Positions 1-5,742 of a DNA stretch of 5,920 nt are shown piece after piece. The translations under genes were made by a program, and so were the position numbers. The DNA lies in the NCBI GenBank assembly GCA_910585395.1, contig CAJUCK010000077.1:4085-10004 (forward strand). The letters run 5' to 3'. The DNA is from an uncultured Lachnospiraceae bacterium. GTDB taxonomy: Bacteria > Bacillota > Clostridia > Lachnospirales > Lachnospiraceae. Positions within the stretch are counted from its first letter, which is position 1; each line of letters starts with the position of its first letter. The notes under the pieces were generated by a model. That model searched no databases and was not told the origin of the DNA. It saw only the letters and a list, made by a program, of their open reading frames with translations.

Positions 1-173
1 CCTGACTCTGCATCCATCTGTACCACATCCTGTAAAAGTTTTCCATCATCTCCCAACAGTCTTACAAAATATACATCTCTTGTATTCTGATGCAGTCCGC
101 CTCTGATATGTGCAAACGCCATTACTGACGATATATTTATGACATTATGCCGAACATTCAATATTTCTTCCAT
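1..173 (-). CDS. Hypothetical protein, N-terminal 57 residues (gene runs off the left edge)
   Basis: An open frame starts at ATG 173-171 and continues without a stop past the window edge, so only the N-terminus is visible. The start is well supported: AGGAGG lies at 182-187, 8 nt upstream of the ATG. The peptide begins MEEILNVRHNVINISS and includes a stretch reading RDVYFVRLLGDDGKLL. It shows no signal peptide, no membrane segment and no motif I can assign. It looks like a soluble alpha/beta protein, but 57 residues are too few to name a family. It reads away from ogt and is separated from it by a terminator, so it is probably its own transcription unit. Confidence 0.7.
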   Translation of the reverse strand, partial: MEEILNVRHNVINISSVMAFAHIRGGLHQNTRDVYFVRLLGDDGKLLQDVVQMDAES

Positions 174-248
174 AATACAAACCTCCTCTTCCCATATTAC
201 CATATAAGCACAGTTATTTCTATGCTGCAGTGCGATAAAGCTTTTTAT

Positions 249-305
249 TTCTATTAGGAAGATACATTCACGCTTTTATGTGACAAGGTCTTTCCTAATA
301 TAGAA
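249..305. repeat. Imperfect inverted repeat, 14/17-nt arms around a 26-nt spacer
   Basis: The left arm TTCTATTAGGAAGA (249-262) matches the reverse complement of the right arm TCTTTCCTAATATAGAA (289-305), apart from three extra bases in the right arm. Arm centres are about 41 bp apart, close to four helical turns. The arms bracket the candidate promoter of the leftmost gene, which would fit paired operator half-sites. As RNA it could also fold into a long A/U-rich hairpin, but it has no T-tract of its own and lies beyond the ogt terminator. Confidence 0.5.
259..286 (-). promoter_or_regulatory. Candidate sigma-A-type promoter for the leftmost gene
   Basis: On the minus strand, TTGTCA (286-281, 5 of 6 to consensus) and TATCTT (264-259, 4 of 6) are separated by 16 nt, about 85 nt upstream of the ATG at 173. 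The -10 box overlaps the left arm of the inverted repeat at 249-305, and the right arm lies just upstream of the -35 box. A weaker alternative is TGGTAATAT close to the RBS, which has a poor -35. Transcription could start at either. Confidence 0.4.
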
Positions 306-307
306 GT

Positions 308-339
308 AAAAAAAGACCGCCTGCATTCCGCAAACGGTC
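308..339 (-). terminator. Rho-independent terminator of the licD-ogt unit
   Basis: On the minus strand GACCGTTTGC (339-330) pairs with GCAGGCGGTC (324-315) across the 5-nt loop GGAAT, giving a 10-bp stem with two G-U pairs. Seven T residues follow at once (314-308). This is a textbook intrinsic terminator, 55 nt after the ogt stop codon. Confidence 0.92.
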
Positions 340-393
340 CGTACATGAATTCCAGGAAAAAATACATCTAGTCTTACCATACTGGAAGGTTGG

Positions 394-897
394 TTATTCA
401 AATTTACCTGCTCCTTCTAAATTCAGCAGCCATCGTTTCCGGTCCAATCCGCCGCCATACCCCGTCAGGCGTCCATCCGCCCCTATCACTCTATGACAAG
501 GAACAATGATGGAAATTTTATTCCGCCCCAGCGCTCCTCCTACCGCCTGTGCTGACATTCTTGCAATTCCCCGCTGAACCGCAATCTTATACGCAAGCTC
601 CCCATAAGAAATGGTCTTTCCATACGGAATCTTTAAAAGAATTTTCCAAACTTCCATCTGAAAGGGAGTTCCTTTCAGGTGAAGCCTGGGCACATCTTTA
701 GGCTCTCTGCCAGAAAAATAAATGCTGAGCCACTCTTTCGTCTGTGCAAAGACCGGCAGTTCCTTTTCCTCCCACCCTGATTTTATATTTTCTGCAAAAT
801 ATTTTGCCTCATCAAACCAAAGGCCATCTAAACCTGTCTCATCTCCTGTAAGCAGAAAATTTCCTATAGGAGATGGACAATGACTGATATACTGCAT
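394..897 (-). CDS. ogt: Methylated-DNA-[protein]-cysteine S-methyltransferase (O6-alkylguanine-DNA alkyltransferase)
   Basis: This suicide DNA-repair protein moves the alkyl group from O6-alkylguanine (or O4-alkylthymine) to its own cysteine and acts in the cytoplasm on double-stranded DNA. The 167 residues are a normal length for the stand-alone Ogt form, with no Ada regulatory domain. The N-terminal domain begins with SPIGNFLLTG at 9-18. The C-terminal DNA-binding domain holds GTPFQMEVW (76-84), IPYGKTISYGELA (90-102), the active-site PCHRV (133-137, acceptor Cys134) and LTGYGGG (144-150). The position usually called the arginine finger is Gln117 in SAQAVGG, a form I recall as common in Firmicute Ogt. 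Lys replaces the usual Pro in the following NP pair. The RBS GGAGG sits 4 nt from the ATG. It lies 33 nt after licD, with a strong terminator beyond it, so the two are probably co-transcribed. I see no Ada-type control. Confidence 0.96.
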   Translation of the reverse strand: MQYISHCPSPIGNFLLTGDETGLDGLWFDEAKYFAENIKSGWEEKELPVFAQTKEWLSIYFSGREPKDVPRLHLKGTPFQMEVWKILLKIPYGKTISYGELAYKIAVQRGIARMSAQAVGGALGRNKISIIVPCHRVIGADGRLTGYGGGLDRKRWLLNLEGAGKFE

Positions 898-912
898 AAA
901 ACCTCCACCCTG

Positions 913-926
913 GGGATCATGATCCC
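913..926. repeat. Perfect 14-bp palindrome between licD and ogt
   Basis: GGGATCATGATCCC occupies almost half of the 33-nt gap between the licD stop and the ogt start. In the mRNA it could form a 5-bp stem with a CATG loop just upstream of the ogt RBS, so it may affect ogt translation. It is too short, with too few T residues after it, to be a terminator. It may also be a chance palindrome. Confidence 0.45.
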
Positions 927-930
927 GAAG

Positions 931-1809
931 CTATTCTTTCTCTTCCATATATTTTGTATAAGGATTATCTGGATCAATAAAAATTCCTTCATGCATGCTC
1001 GGCACACGGGCAGGAGTCATATAGTCTCCATAGCGGAGTTTGAGAAGGCTGTCATATCCTGCGGGAGCAGGCACCATTAAATTTTCAAACGGAAGGTATA
1101 CTACATCAGAATACCACTCCCGCTGCATAATCGGAGCCCCCATAAAACGGCTTGTAATAAAGCAGACTCTGCTTGACGCTCCAAACTGGGAAGCATTAAA
1201 GTCTTCAAACATTTTCATACGCTCACGAATCTGCATCTTTAACAGCTCTATCAGGATTTCCTGAGCCATAGCTGTCTTATATCCCTGGTCAATCAGTCTC
1301 TTGAGACCTTCTGGATCGACAATTGACATCCATATTTCCCGCTGCATCTCACCCACAACTGGTTTCATTGCCACATCATCTGGAGCATCATCCAGCGGAA
1401 AAATATCAATAAAAATCCCCTGGTTAAACTCTTTCGGAAAATCAGGATACTCTATCGCCGCAGTACGGCTGTCCCTTAATTTTGCCAGCGCCCATATCAT
1501 AACATCTGTGTAGCTGTTCTGAAAAAAATAAGGAGAAGAAACCTCTTTTTGCGCGATAATCTTTAACTTTTCATATTCATCACGAAGCATAACAATATCA
1601 ATATCATCATCCCAGGGAATAAACCCATGATGACGGACGGCTCCCAGCAAAGTGCCGTAATCCACAAAGTAACGCAGATTATGCTCACGGCACATCTTAT
1701 CAAAATAATCGAGAAGGTTTAATTGAACTGCCCATACTCTCTTCATTTTCTCCGAAACTTCATAACCGCAGCGAATTTCTTTCTGATAAAACTTTTCATC
1801 TAAATGCAT
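931..1809 (-). CDS. LicD-family nucleotidyltransferase-fold transferase (phosphocholine/polyol-phosphate type)
   Basis: LicD proteins transfer phosphocholine or related phospho-groups from a CDP-activated donor to cell-surface glycans or teichoic acids. The signature is clear: FVDYGTLLGAVRHHG (48-62) followed by IPWDDDIDI (64-72). Gly52-Thr53 and the Asp67-Asp71 cluster form the expected metal and nucleotide site. Further family landmarks are GIFIDIFPLD (131-140) and LRYGDYMTP (258-266). At 292 residues it is full length, with no signal peptide or membrane segment, so it should act at the inner face of the membrane or in the cytosol. The start is set by AGGAGG at 1816-1821, 6 nt from the ATG. 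No licA/B/C choline genes and no glycosyltransferases are visible, so the donor and acceptor are unknown. It is the first gene of a unit with ogt. The family is secure, the substrate is not. Confidence 0.9.
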   Translation of the reverse strand: MHLDEKFYQKEIRCGYEVSEKMKRVWAVQLNLLDYFDKMCREHNLRYFVDYGTLLGAVRHHGFIPWDDDIDIVMLRDEYEKLKIIAQKEVSSPYFFQNSYTDVMIWALAKLRDSRTAAIEYPDFPKEFNQGIFIDIFPLDDAPDDVAMKPVVGEMQREIWMSIVDPEGLKRLIDQGYKTAMAQEILIELLKMQIRERMKMFEDFNASQFGASSRVCFITSRFMGAPIMQREWYSDVVYLPFENLMVPAPAGYDSLLKLRYGDYMTPARVPSMHEGIFIDPDNPYTKYMEEKE

Positions 1810-1856
1810 ATATTTCCTCCTCAGATTGTGATTTCACTTCCCTCTCATCAAAGAAA

Positions 1857-1885
1857 ATTATATACTGAAACAGTTTAAAAATCAA
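1857..1885 (-). promoter_or_regulatory. Promoter of licD-ogt
   Basis: On the minus strand, TTGATT (1885-1880) and a perfect TATAAT (1862-1857) are separated by 17 nt. This predicts a transcript starting near 1850, with a leader of about 40 nt before the licD ATG. It is divergent from the promoter at 1925-1952, and the two share a 218-bp intergenic region. Confidence 0.8.
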
Positions 1886-1924
1886 TGAAATGGTTAGATT
1901 CTATTCCATATGCTCCCATTTGAT

Positions 1925-1952
1925 TTGACATGAACAGACAATTTGGTATAAT
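1925..1952 (+). promoter_or_regulatory. Consensus sigma-A promoter of the CitE-like gene
   Basis: TTGACA (1925-1930) and TATAAT (1947-1952) both match the consensus at all six positions, with a 16-nt spacer. The predicted start is near 1959, giving a leader of about 69 nt. I see no obvious operator palindrome over the boxes, which suggests strong basal expression unless an unseen factor acts. Confidence 0.87.
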
Positions 1953-2011
1953 TGCAGAAAACAGTTATAAAACATTAGAAGGAAAAATTTTAAATTAGTA
2001 AAATCTACGTC

Positions 2012-2018
2012 AAAGGAG
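2012..2018 (+). promoter_or_regulatory. Ribosome binding site of the CitE-like gene
   Basis: AAAGGAG lies 9 nt before the ATG at 2028. It fixes that start in preference to later in-frame methionines, the next of which is not reached until residue 122. Confidence 0.8.
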
Positions 2019-2027
2019 CTATATTTT

Positions 2028-2996
2028 ATGAAAAATTCTCTTCTCTACTATAGTGTCGGCGCTCTGCTCTACTGTCCCGCCAACAATAAAAGCATCGTAT
2101 CATCTATTATTTCAGAAAGGTTTGGAAAACAGTTCTCCCTTGCGCTCTGCCTGGAAGACACTATCCGTGATGACTGCGTACTGGAAGCAGAAAATATCCT
2201 GATTTCATCTCTGAATGACCTATATATAAAACATTTAACAGAAACTTTTTATATCCCTCAAATTTTTATTCGGGTACGCAGTCCACAGCAGATTACTTCA
2301 CTGCTGCAAAGGCTTAAAGACGCCGCTTCGCTGCTGAAAGGATTCATTATCCCCAAATTTTCTCTGGAAAATGCAGATGAATACATAGATATGATACAAA
2401 AAGCAAACGAAACTTCTCCGCAGCGGCTGTACATAATGCCTATCTTTGAAAGCCCTTCCATCGTCAGCCTGCAGAACCGATATGCTATTTTGTACGCTTT
2501 AAAAGAAAAATTAGACGCCATAGAAGAGCTGGTGCTAAATATACGAGTAGGAGGCAACGATCTCTGCCATATATTTGGATTCCGCCGCCACAGCACAGAA
2601 TCCATTCACAGCCTGCGTCCCATTGCCAACATTTTTTCTGATGTGATAACAGTGTTTGGCATAGATTATGTGGTGTCCGGTCCAGTCTGGGAATACTATA
2701 ACGGCCCTAACTGGAAAGAGGGACTGATTACTGAACTAAAACACGACAAATTATGTGGATTTATTGGAAAAACTGTGATTCACCCCAGCCAAATCTCTGT
2801 GGCCAATGCCGCCTGGCAGATACCTGAAAATGATTTGAAAGACGCCAGGGCAATTCTAGACTGGAATCCTTCCCGCAGCGCCCTGGTTGCCGGAAGCATT
2901 CAAAAAGAACGCATGAACGAATTCAAAACCCACTACAATTGGGCACAGAAAACCATTATGCTTGCCGAGATCTTCGGCACAAAATGTATCACTTAA
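2028..2996 (+). CDS. CitE-like / HpcH-HpaI-type C-C bond lyase (TIM barrel), Ter-module type
   Basis: This predicted cytoplasmic Mg-dependent aldolase or lyase belongs to the citrate lyase beta-subunit superfamily. CitE landmarks occur in order: LYCPA (14-18), CLEDTI (41-46, acidic Glu43-Asp44), IRVR (81-84), PK (109-110), IFESPS (139-144, metal-ligand Glu141), GGNDL (175-179) and GKTVIHPSQI (247-256). At 322 residues it is a little longer than typical CitE and distinctive in sequence. That fits the 'C-C_Bond_Lyase' family found with TRSP- and StiP-type phosphoribosyltransferases in Ter-linked biosynthetic clusters. Both of those proteins are encoded just downstream on the opposite strand. 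No citD, citF or citC is present, so a role as a true citrate lyase subunit is unlikely. Its substrate is unknown. In the predicted pathway it would make or cleave a small carbon unit of the nucleoside-like product. The fold is secure; the pathway role is inferred from context. Confidence 0.85.
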   Translation: MKNSLLYYSVGALLYCPANNKSIVSSIISERFGKQFSLALCLEDTIRDDCVLEAENILISSLNDLYIKHLTETFYIPQIFIRVRSPQQITSLLQRLKDAASLLKGFIIPKFSLENADEYIDMIQKANETSPQRLYIMPIFESPSIVSLQNRYAILYALKEKLDAIEELVLNIRVGGNDLCHIFGFRRHSTESIHSLRPIANIFSDVITVFGIDYVVSGPVWEYYNGPNWKEGLITELKHDKLCGFIGKTVIHPSQISVANAAWQIPENDLKDARAILDWNPSRSALVAGSIQKERMNEFKTHYNWAQKTIMLAEIFGTKCIT

Positions 2997-2999
2997 TAT

Positions 3000-3024
3000 A
3001 AGTCTGTCAATTTAGACAGATTTT
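3000..3024 (+). terminator. Probable intrinsic terminator of the CitE-like gene
   Basis: TCTGTC (3003-3008) pairs with GACAGA (3015-3020) around the loop AATTTA, and A-T and G-U pairs extend the stem to about 9 bp. TTTT follows the GACAGA arm, but part of it is used by the extension. It begins 4 nt after the stop codon. The stem is AT-rich and the T-run short, so it is weaker than the terminator after ogt. Confidence 0.6.
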
Positions 3025-3030
3025 CTGCAG

Positions 3031-3079
3031 ACTGAAATCCAGACCTCATATTGTGCATGCTGAGGATCTGGATTTCAGT
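3031..3079. terminator. Long hairpin between convergent genes, possibly a bidirectional terminator
   Basis: The left arm (3031-3048, ACTGAAATCCAGACCTCA) and right arm (3061-3079) are complementary over 18 pairs with one extra T in the right arm, around a 12-nt loop. On the minus strand the hairpin begins 2 nt after the StiP-PELOTA stop codon. Neither side has a strong T-tract: TTTCT follows on the plus strand, while CTGCAGAAAATC follows on the minus strand. It may work with the smaller hairpin at 3000-3024, or it may protect mRNA 3' ends. Confidence 0.6.
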
Positions 3080-3081
3080 TT

Positions 3082-4131
3082 CTACGCATCTGCCAACTTC
3101 TTAATAATTCCGCACGCTCTGTAATGACTGAGAGCATGTTCTTCCACGGGAACTCCTTTTTCCTCTGCCAGGCGCAGAATATGCGCCAGAGAAGGTTCTG
3201 TTTTTGTGCCTTCTGCCACAAGAATTTTCCAGGGAACCCTGCGGAGCAGTACACGGGTGGTCTCTCCAATACCTGGTTTTATCAGATTAATATCTTCAAT
3301 TCCATATTCTTCTGCCAGGCTTTTCACTTCCTCCAATCCGGTCCCTTCTTTTGCGCCCTGCTCTGGCATAACCGATTCTTGGAAATTTTTTTCGATAGCT
3401 TCAATAAACTCATAGGACAAATCTTCATTCTTCAGTTCACCATAATACACGGCTCCATGAAAATCCTTCTGTCCGATAATATCCTCCCGCAGAAAAGTCC
3501 GGCTCACCAATCCGGAAACTGTACAGTTCAGGCAGGAACTAGGGATTAAAATATCTTCATGCGTGCCGCAGAGCGCTGTCACATTTGCCGGGTCAGCCGC
3601 CACCGCAAGTTCCGATGAGACACCTGGATAAGCCGCAAGTTCTCTTTGAAGTTCCTTTAAAATAGCTCCTTTTCCAATCCAGCCATCTACAAAGAGAAGC
3701 TGCTGCGGTTCATAATGCTGAAGCAGATATGTCATTGCATTTCTGTCAATCCCTCTGCCGCGGATGATGGAAATGGCATAATGTGCCGCCTCCACTCCAT
3801 ACTTCTGCCGTATATATCGTTTCAGCAGAATCCCAATTGGAATTCCTGCCCTTGCCAGGGAAACCAGCACTAGATTTTTTCCTCTCCTGCCCACTGCCAG
3901 GTCTCCCAGCCTGCATATGGCCTGAGCAGTAGGCTGGGCATAATTTTTTAAAGCTTCCTGATAGACCTGCATGTATGTCTCGCTCGGAACATACTCCAGG
4001 GGAAGCATTTCGCAATAATGTTTTCCAGACTGAATCAGCCGCTCCCTCTCCTGAGTAGGCTGTGGCTCCACCAGGCCAGTAATATCTTTGAGCAGCAATA
4101 TCACATCTTCTTCTCTATATGAGCTACGCAT
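3082..4131 (-). CDS. StiP-type phosphoribosyltransferase-like protein with C-terminal PELOTA-like domain
   Basis: The N-terminal part (about 1-255 of 349) matches the StiP family, once labelled a cysteine protease and later reclassified as phosphoribosyltransferase-like. It opens SSYREEDVILLLKDITG and contains the landmarks SLARAGIPIG (91-100) and LLFVDGWIGKGAI (145-157), the latter at the place of the PRPP loop. C200 and C203 lie in SSCLNCTVSGL. The C-terminal part (about 281-349, INLIKPGIGETTRVLLRRVPW onward as a basic patch) resembles the PELOTA/L7Ae-like RNA-binding domain attached to these proteins. I chose the ATG at 4131-4129: AGGTGG lies 7 nt upstream, and the start overlaps the preceding stop as ATGCGTAG, typical of translational coupling. 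A longer frame from 4164 adds 11 residues but has no usable RBS. It is the last gene of the operon. The substrate is unknown; nucleoside-like metabolite synthesis is a literature prediction. Confidence 0.83.
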   Translation of the reverse strand: MRSSYREEDVILLLKDITGLVEPQPTQERERLIQSGKHYCEMLPLEYVPSETYMQVYQEALKNYAQPTAQAICRLGDLAVGRRGKNLVLVSLARAGIPIGILLKRYIRQKYGVEAAHYAISIIRGRGIDRNAMTYLLQHYEPQQLLFVDGWIGKGAILKELQRELAAYPGVSSELAVAADPANVTALCGTHEDILIPSSCLNCTVSGLVSRTFLREDIIGQKDFHGAVYYGELKNEDLSYEFIEAIEKNFQESVMPEQGAKEGTGLEEVKSLAEEYGIEDINLIKPGIGETTRVLLRRVPWKILVAEGTKTEPSLAHILRLAEEKGVPVEEHALSHYRACGIIKKLADA

Positions 4132-5242
4132 TTTTGCACCACCTGCAAAATAATATTTTTTCATTTCCTGCTGCTTTCAGTGCGCCTGCCAGGGTATCTA
4201 ACCCCTCTGTGCAGTTACTGTCTGCATCACTTAACACTATTACCTGGTCATACTTTTCCAAGTCATACACAAAGGTTCTGCGTCCTTTCTCATAGAAACT
4301 CTGGAGCTCATATCTGACATGGAGAGGATATTCCGCCTGCCTGCTGACTTCTATAGGACTTCTGGTAACGGCATGAAACCGCACCCGGCTGCCTGTCTCT
4401 TCCAGCCTGAACGCCGCATACAAAGCCGGATACATAAACTCTTCTGTCCCAAGAACCAGGCAGCTTTCTCCTGCTGCGATATAACAATGTTCTTTCATCT
4501 GATCCCAGAGCATCTCACAGGCTCTTTCATAGCTGCCGCCACACACATACCGCCTGGCATCCTGATATCCTGAGAGAACGATCTTCCTTACATTCTTTGT
4601 GCTGTCCAACGATTTACCCAGAGAAATATATTCCCCATCCGCCTGGTAATTCCCGGCGCGTTCTGGGTATGTGCTGTGATCTGTTTTCACCAGAAAATGT
4701 ACTGAAATTTCATGTTCCTGATACTTCTTTAATGCCTCTTCATCCATTCCATTCAACAGAGAAGCCACAGAAAAACAGAGTTTTCCCGGATACGTTTTCT
4801 TGAGAATTTCAACAATTTTAAGTATCGTATTCCCAGTGGTCACTTCATCTTCCACAAATACCATCCGGTCAAATTGACAAAGCTTTTCATCCAAATCATC
4901 CTTTACCAGTTTCTGTTCCACTGCATGACTATGCGATTCCGTAAAATACAGATAAGACACACCAGAAATCTTTTCTCTGGTAGTCTGGAGATAACCCGTG
5001 TTCAGTTTCACTGCCAGCCTCGCTCCAATAGCGGTGGCGGTCTCTGCAAATCCTGCCAGCAAAAGCCGCTCCTTTGGATAAGCAAGCTGCACCTTGCGCG
5101 CCAAAGCGTCCATCATTTGAAACGCCTCTTTGGGACTTACAGGAATATGTTTCCCCTGAAGAGGATTTACCACAAGATAGTTTCTTTTTGTGTTATTTTC
5201 TCTTTTTGCTATTCTGACCAAATCGGTTTCCCTGTACTCCAT
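4124..5242 (-). CDS. Orotate-type phosphoribosyltransferase with C-terminal TRSP domain
   Basis: The N-terminal phosphoribosyltransferase domain spans about 20-200 of 372 residues. It has VVNPLQGKHIPVSP (24-37), GFAETATAIG (64-73) and the PRPP-binding loop VFVEDEVTTGNT (128-139), where the acidic pair and TTGNT match type I PRTases. The C-terminal domain (about 225-372) carries GTEEFMYPAL (265-274), the eponymous Thr293-Arg294-Ser295-Pro296 in HAVTRSP, and VLSDAD (336-341). This two-domain layout is the PRTase plus TRSP protein of the Ter-linked biosynthetic module. It is cytoplasmic, without signal peptide or membrane segments. The start ATG (5242-5240) lies inside the ribH frame; GAAAGG 10 nt upstream is a weak RBS, so translation probably depends on ribosomes leaving ribH. 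It overlaps the next gene by 8 nt. The base or base-like acceptor is unknown. It differs from PyrE in having the large second domain and lacking pyrimidine genes nearby. Confidence 0.87.
   Translation of the reverse strand: MEYRETDLVRIAKRENNTKRNYLVVNPLQGKHIPVSPKEAFQMMDALARKVQLAYPKERLLLAGFAETATAIGARLAVKLNTGYLQTTREKISGVSYLYFTESHSHAVEQKLVKDDLDEKLCQFDRMVFVEDEVTTGNTILKIVEILKKTYPGKLCFSVASLLNGMDEEALKKYQEHEISVHFLVKTDHSTYPERAGNYQADGEYISLGKSLDSTKNVRKIVLSGYQDARRYVCGGSYERACEMLWDQMKEHCYIAAGESCLVLGTEEFMYPALYAAFRLEETGSRVRFHAVTRSPIEVSRQAEYPLHVRYELQSFYEKGRRTFVYDLEKYDQVIVLSDADSNCTEGLDTLAGALKAAGNEKILFCRWCKNA
4139..4144 (-). promoter_or_regulatory. RBS that decides the StiP-PELOTA start
   Basis: AGGTGG, one mismatch from AGGAGG, sits 7 nt before the ATG at 4131 and inside the end of the PRTase-TRSP frame. 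The earlier in-frame ATG at 4164 has only CAGGAA almost touching it, so 4131 is the better start. Confidence 0.65.
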
Positions 5243-5723
5243 TGTCTTGATGCCTTTCTGTTCTCATGCTTCTTAAAAGATTTACCATCTCGATGGCAGT
5301 ACATGCTGCATCATAGCCCTTATTTCCTGCTTTCGTTCCAGCACGCTCGATTGCCTGTTCAATATTGTCTGTAGTAACCACACCAAAAATCACTGGCACT
5401 TCCGTCTTCAATCCCACAGACGCAACGCCTTTGCTGACCTCTGCACAGACATAGTCGTAATGTGTGGTGGCGCCTTTAATTACGGCTCCTAAGCAGATCA
5501 CTGCGTCGTATTTACCAGATTCAGCCATCTTCTGCGCTGTCAATGGAATCTCAAAGGCTCCTGGAACCCAGGCAAGGGTAATATCATTATCATCCACACC
5601 ATGACGAATACAGGCATCTTGAGCGCCTCCCACCAGCTTAGACACAATAAATTCATTAAATCTGGACGCCACAATACCAATTTTCACTCCATTTGCCACT
5701 ACATTTCCTTCTAATACTTTCAT
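5193..5723 (-). CDS. ribH: 6,7-dimethyl-8-ribityllumazine synthase, with an unusual C-terminal tail
   Basis: It condenses 5-amino-6-ribitylaminouracil with 3,4-dihydroxy-2-butanone 4-phosphate, the penultimate riboflavin step, and normally forms an icosahedral 60-mer or a pentamer. Family motifs are all present: SRFNEFIV (20-27), VPGAFEIP (53-60), GAVIKGATTHYDYV (79-92, catalytic His89), FGVVTTDN (113-120) and ERAGTKAGNKG (126-136). The usual C-terminal helix AIEMVNLLRSM ends near residue 153, matching the normal family length of about 155. The frame then continues for 23 more residues (RTERHQDN to NSKKRK), rich in polar and basic residues, which overlap the start of the PRTase-TRSP gene by 50 nt. 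AAAGGAG lies 7 nt before the ATG. It follows ribBA by 19 nt in the same operon. An FMN riboswitch, if there is one, would lie beyond the right edge. Confidence 0.96.
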   Translation of the reverse strand: MKVLEGNVVANGVKIGIVASRFNEFIVSKLVGGAQDACIRHGVDDNDITLAWVPGAFEIPLTAQKMAESGKYDAVICLGAVIKGATTHYDYVCAEVSKGVASVGLKTEVPVIFGVVTTDNIEQAIERAGTKAGNKGYDAACTAIEMVNLLRSMRTERHQDNGVQGNRFGQNSKKRK

Positions 5724-5742
5724 CTCATTTCTCCTTTTCTCA

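Noticed and set aside
340..393. Second hairpin after ogt (TTCCAG / CTGGAA arms)
   Set aside because: Only 6 bp of stem around a loop of about 26 nt; the real terminator at 308-339 is much stronger.
880..1513. Plus-strand open frames opposite licD and ogt, and similar frames opposite the PRTase genes and the lyase
   Set aside because: They lie fully inside well-supported genes on the other strand, have no RBS or recognisable motif, and have low-complexity composition expected of antisense reading frames.
2028..2996. Calling the lyase CitE (citrate lyase beta subunit)
   Set aside because: The fold motifs fit, but no citC, citD, citF or citX is nearby, the sequence is divergent, and the neighbours match the Ter-type module instead.
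3082..4131. Calling the StiP-type protein a cysteine protease
   Set aside because: Older annotation uses that name. The visible PRPP-loop-like stretch LLFVDGWIGKGAI and the pairing with a second PRTase favour a phosphoribosyltransferase-like role, and I can see no convincing Cys-His protease site.
4124..5242. Calling the PRTase pyrE or a ComF-like protein
   Set aside because: The PRPP loop is of the orotate type, but the large TRSP domain and the lack of pyrimidine or competence genes argue against both.
5724..5742. FMN riboswitch or separate promoter before ribH
   Set aside because: Only 19 nt separate ribBA and ribH, which is too short. Any FMN riboswitch would be upstream of the operon, outside the window.
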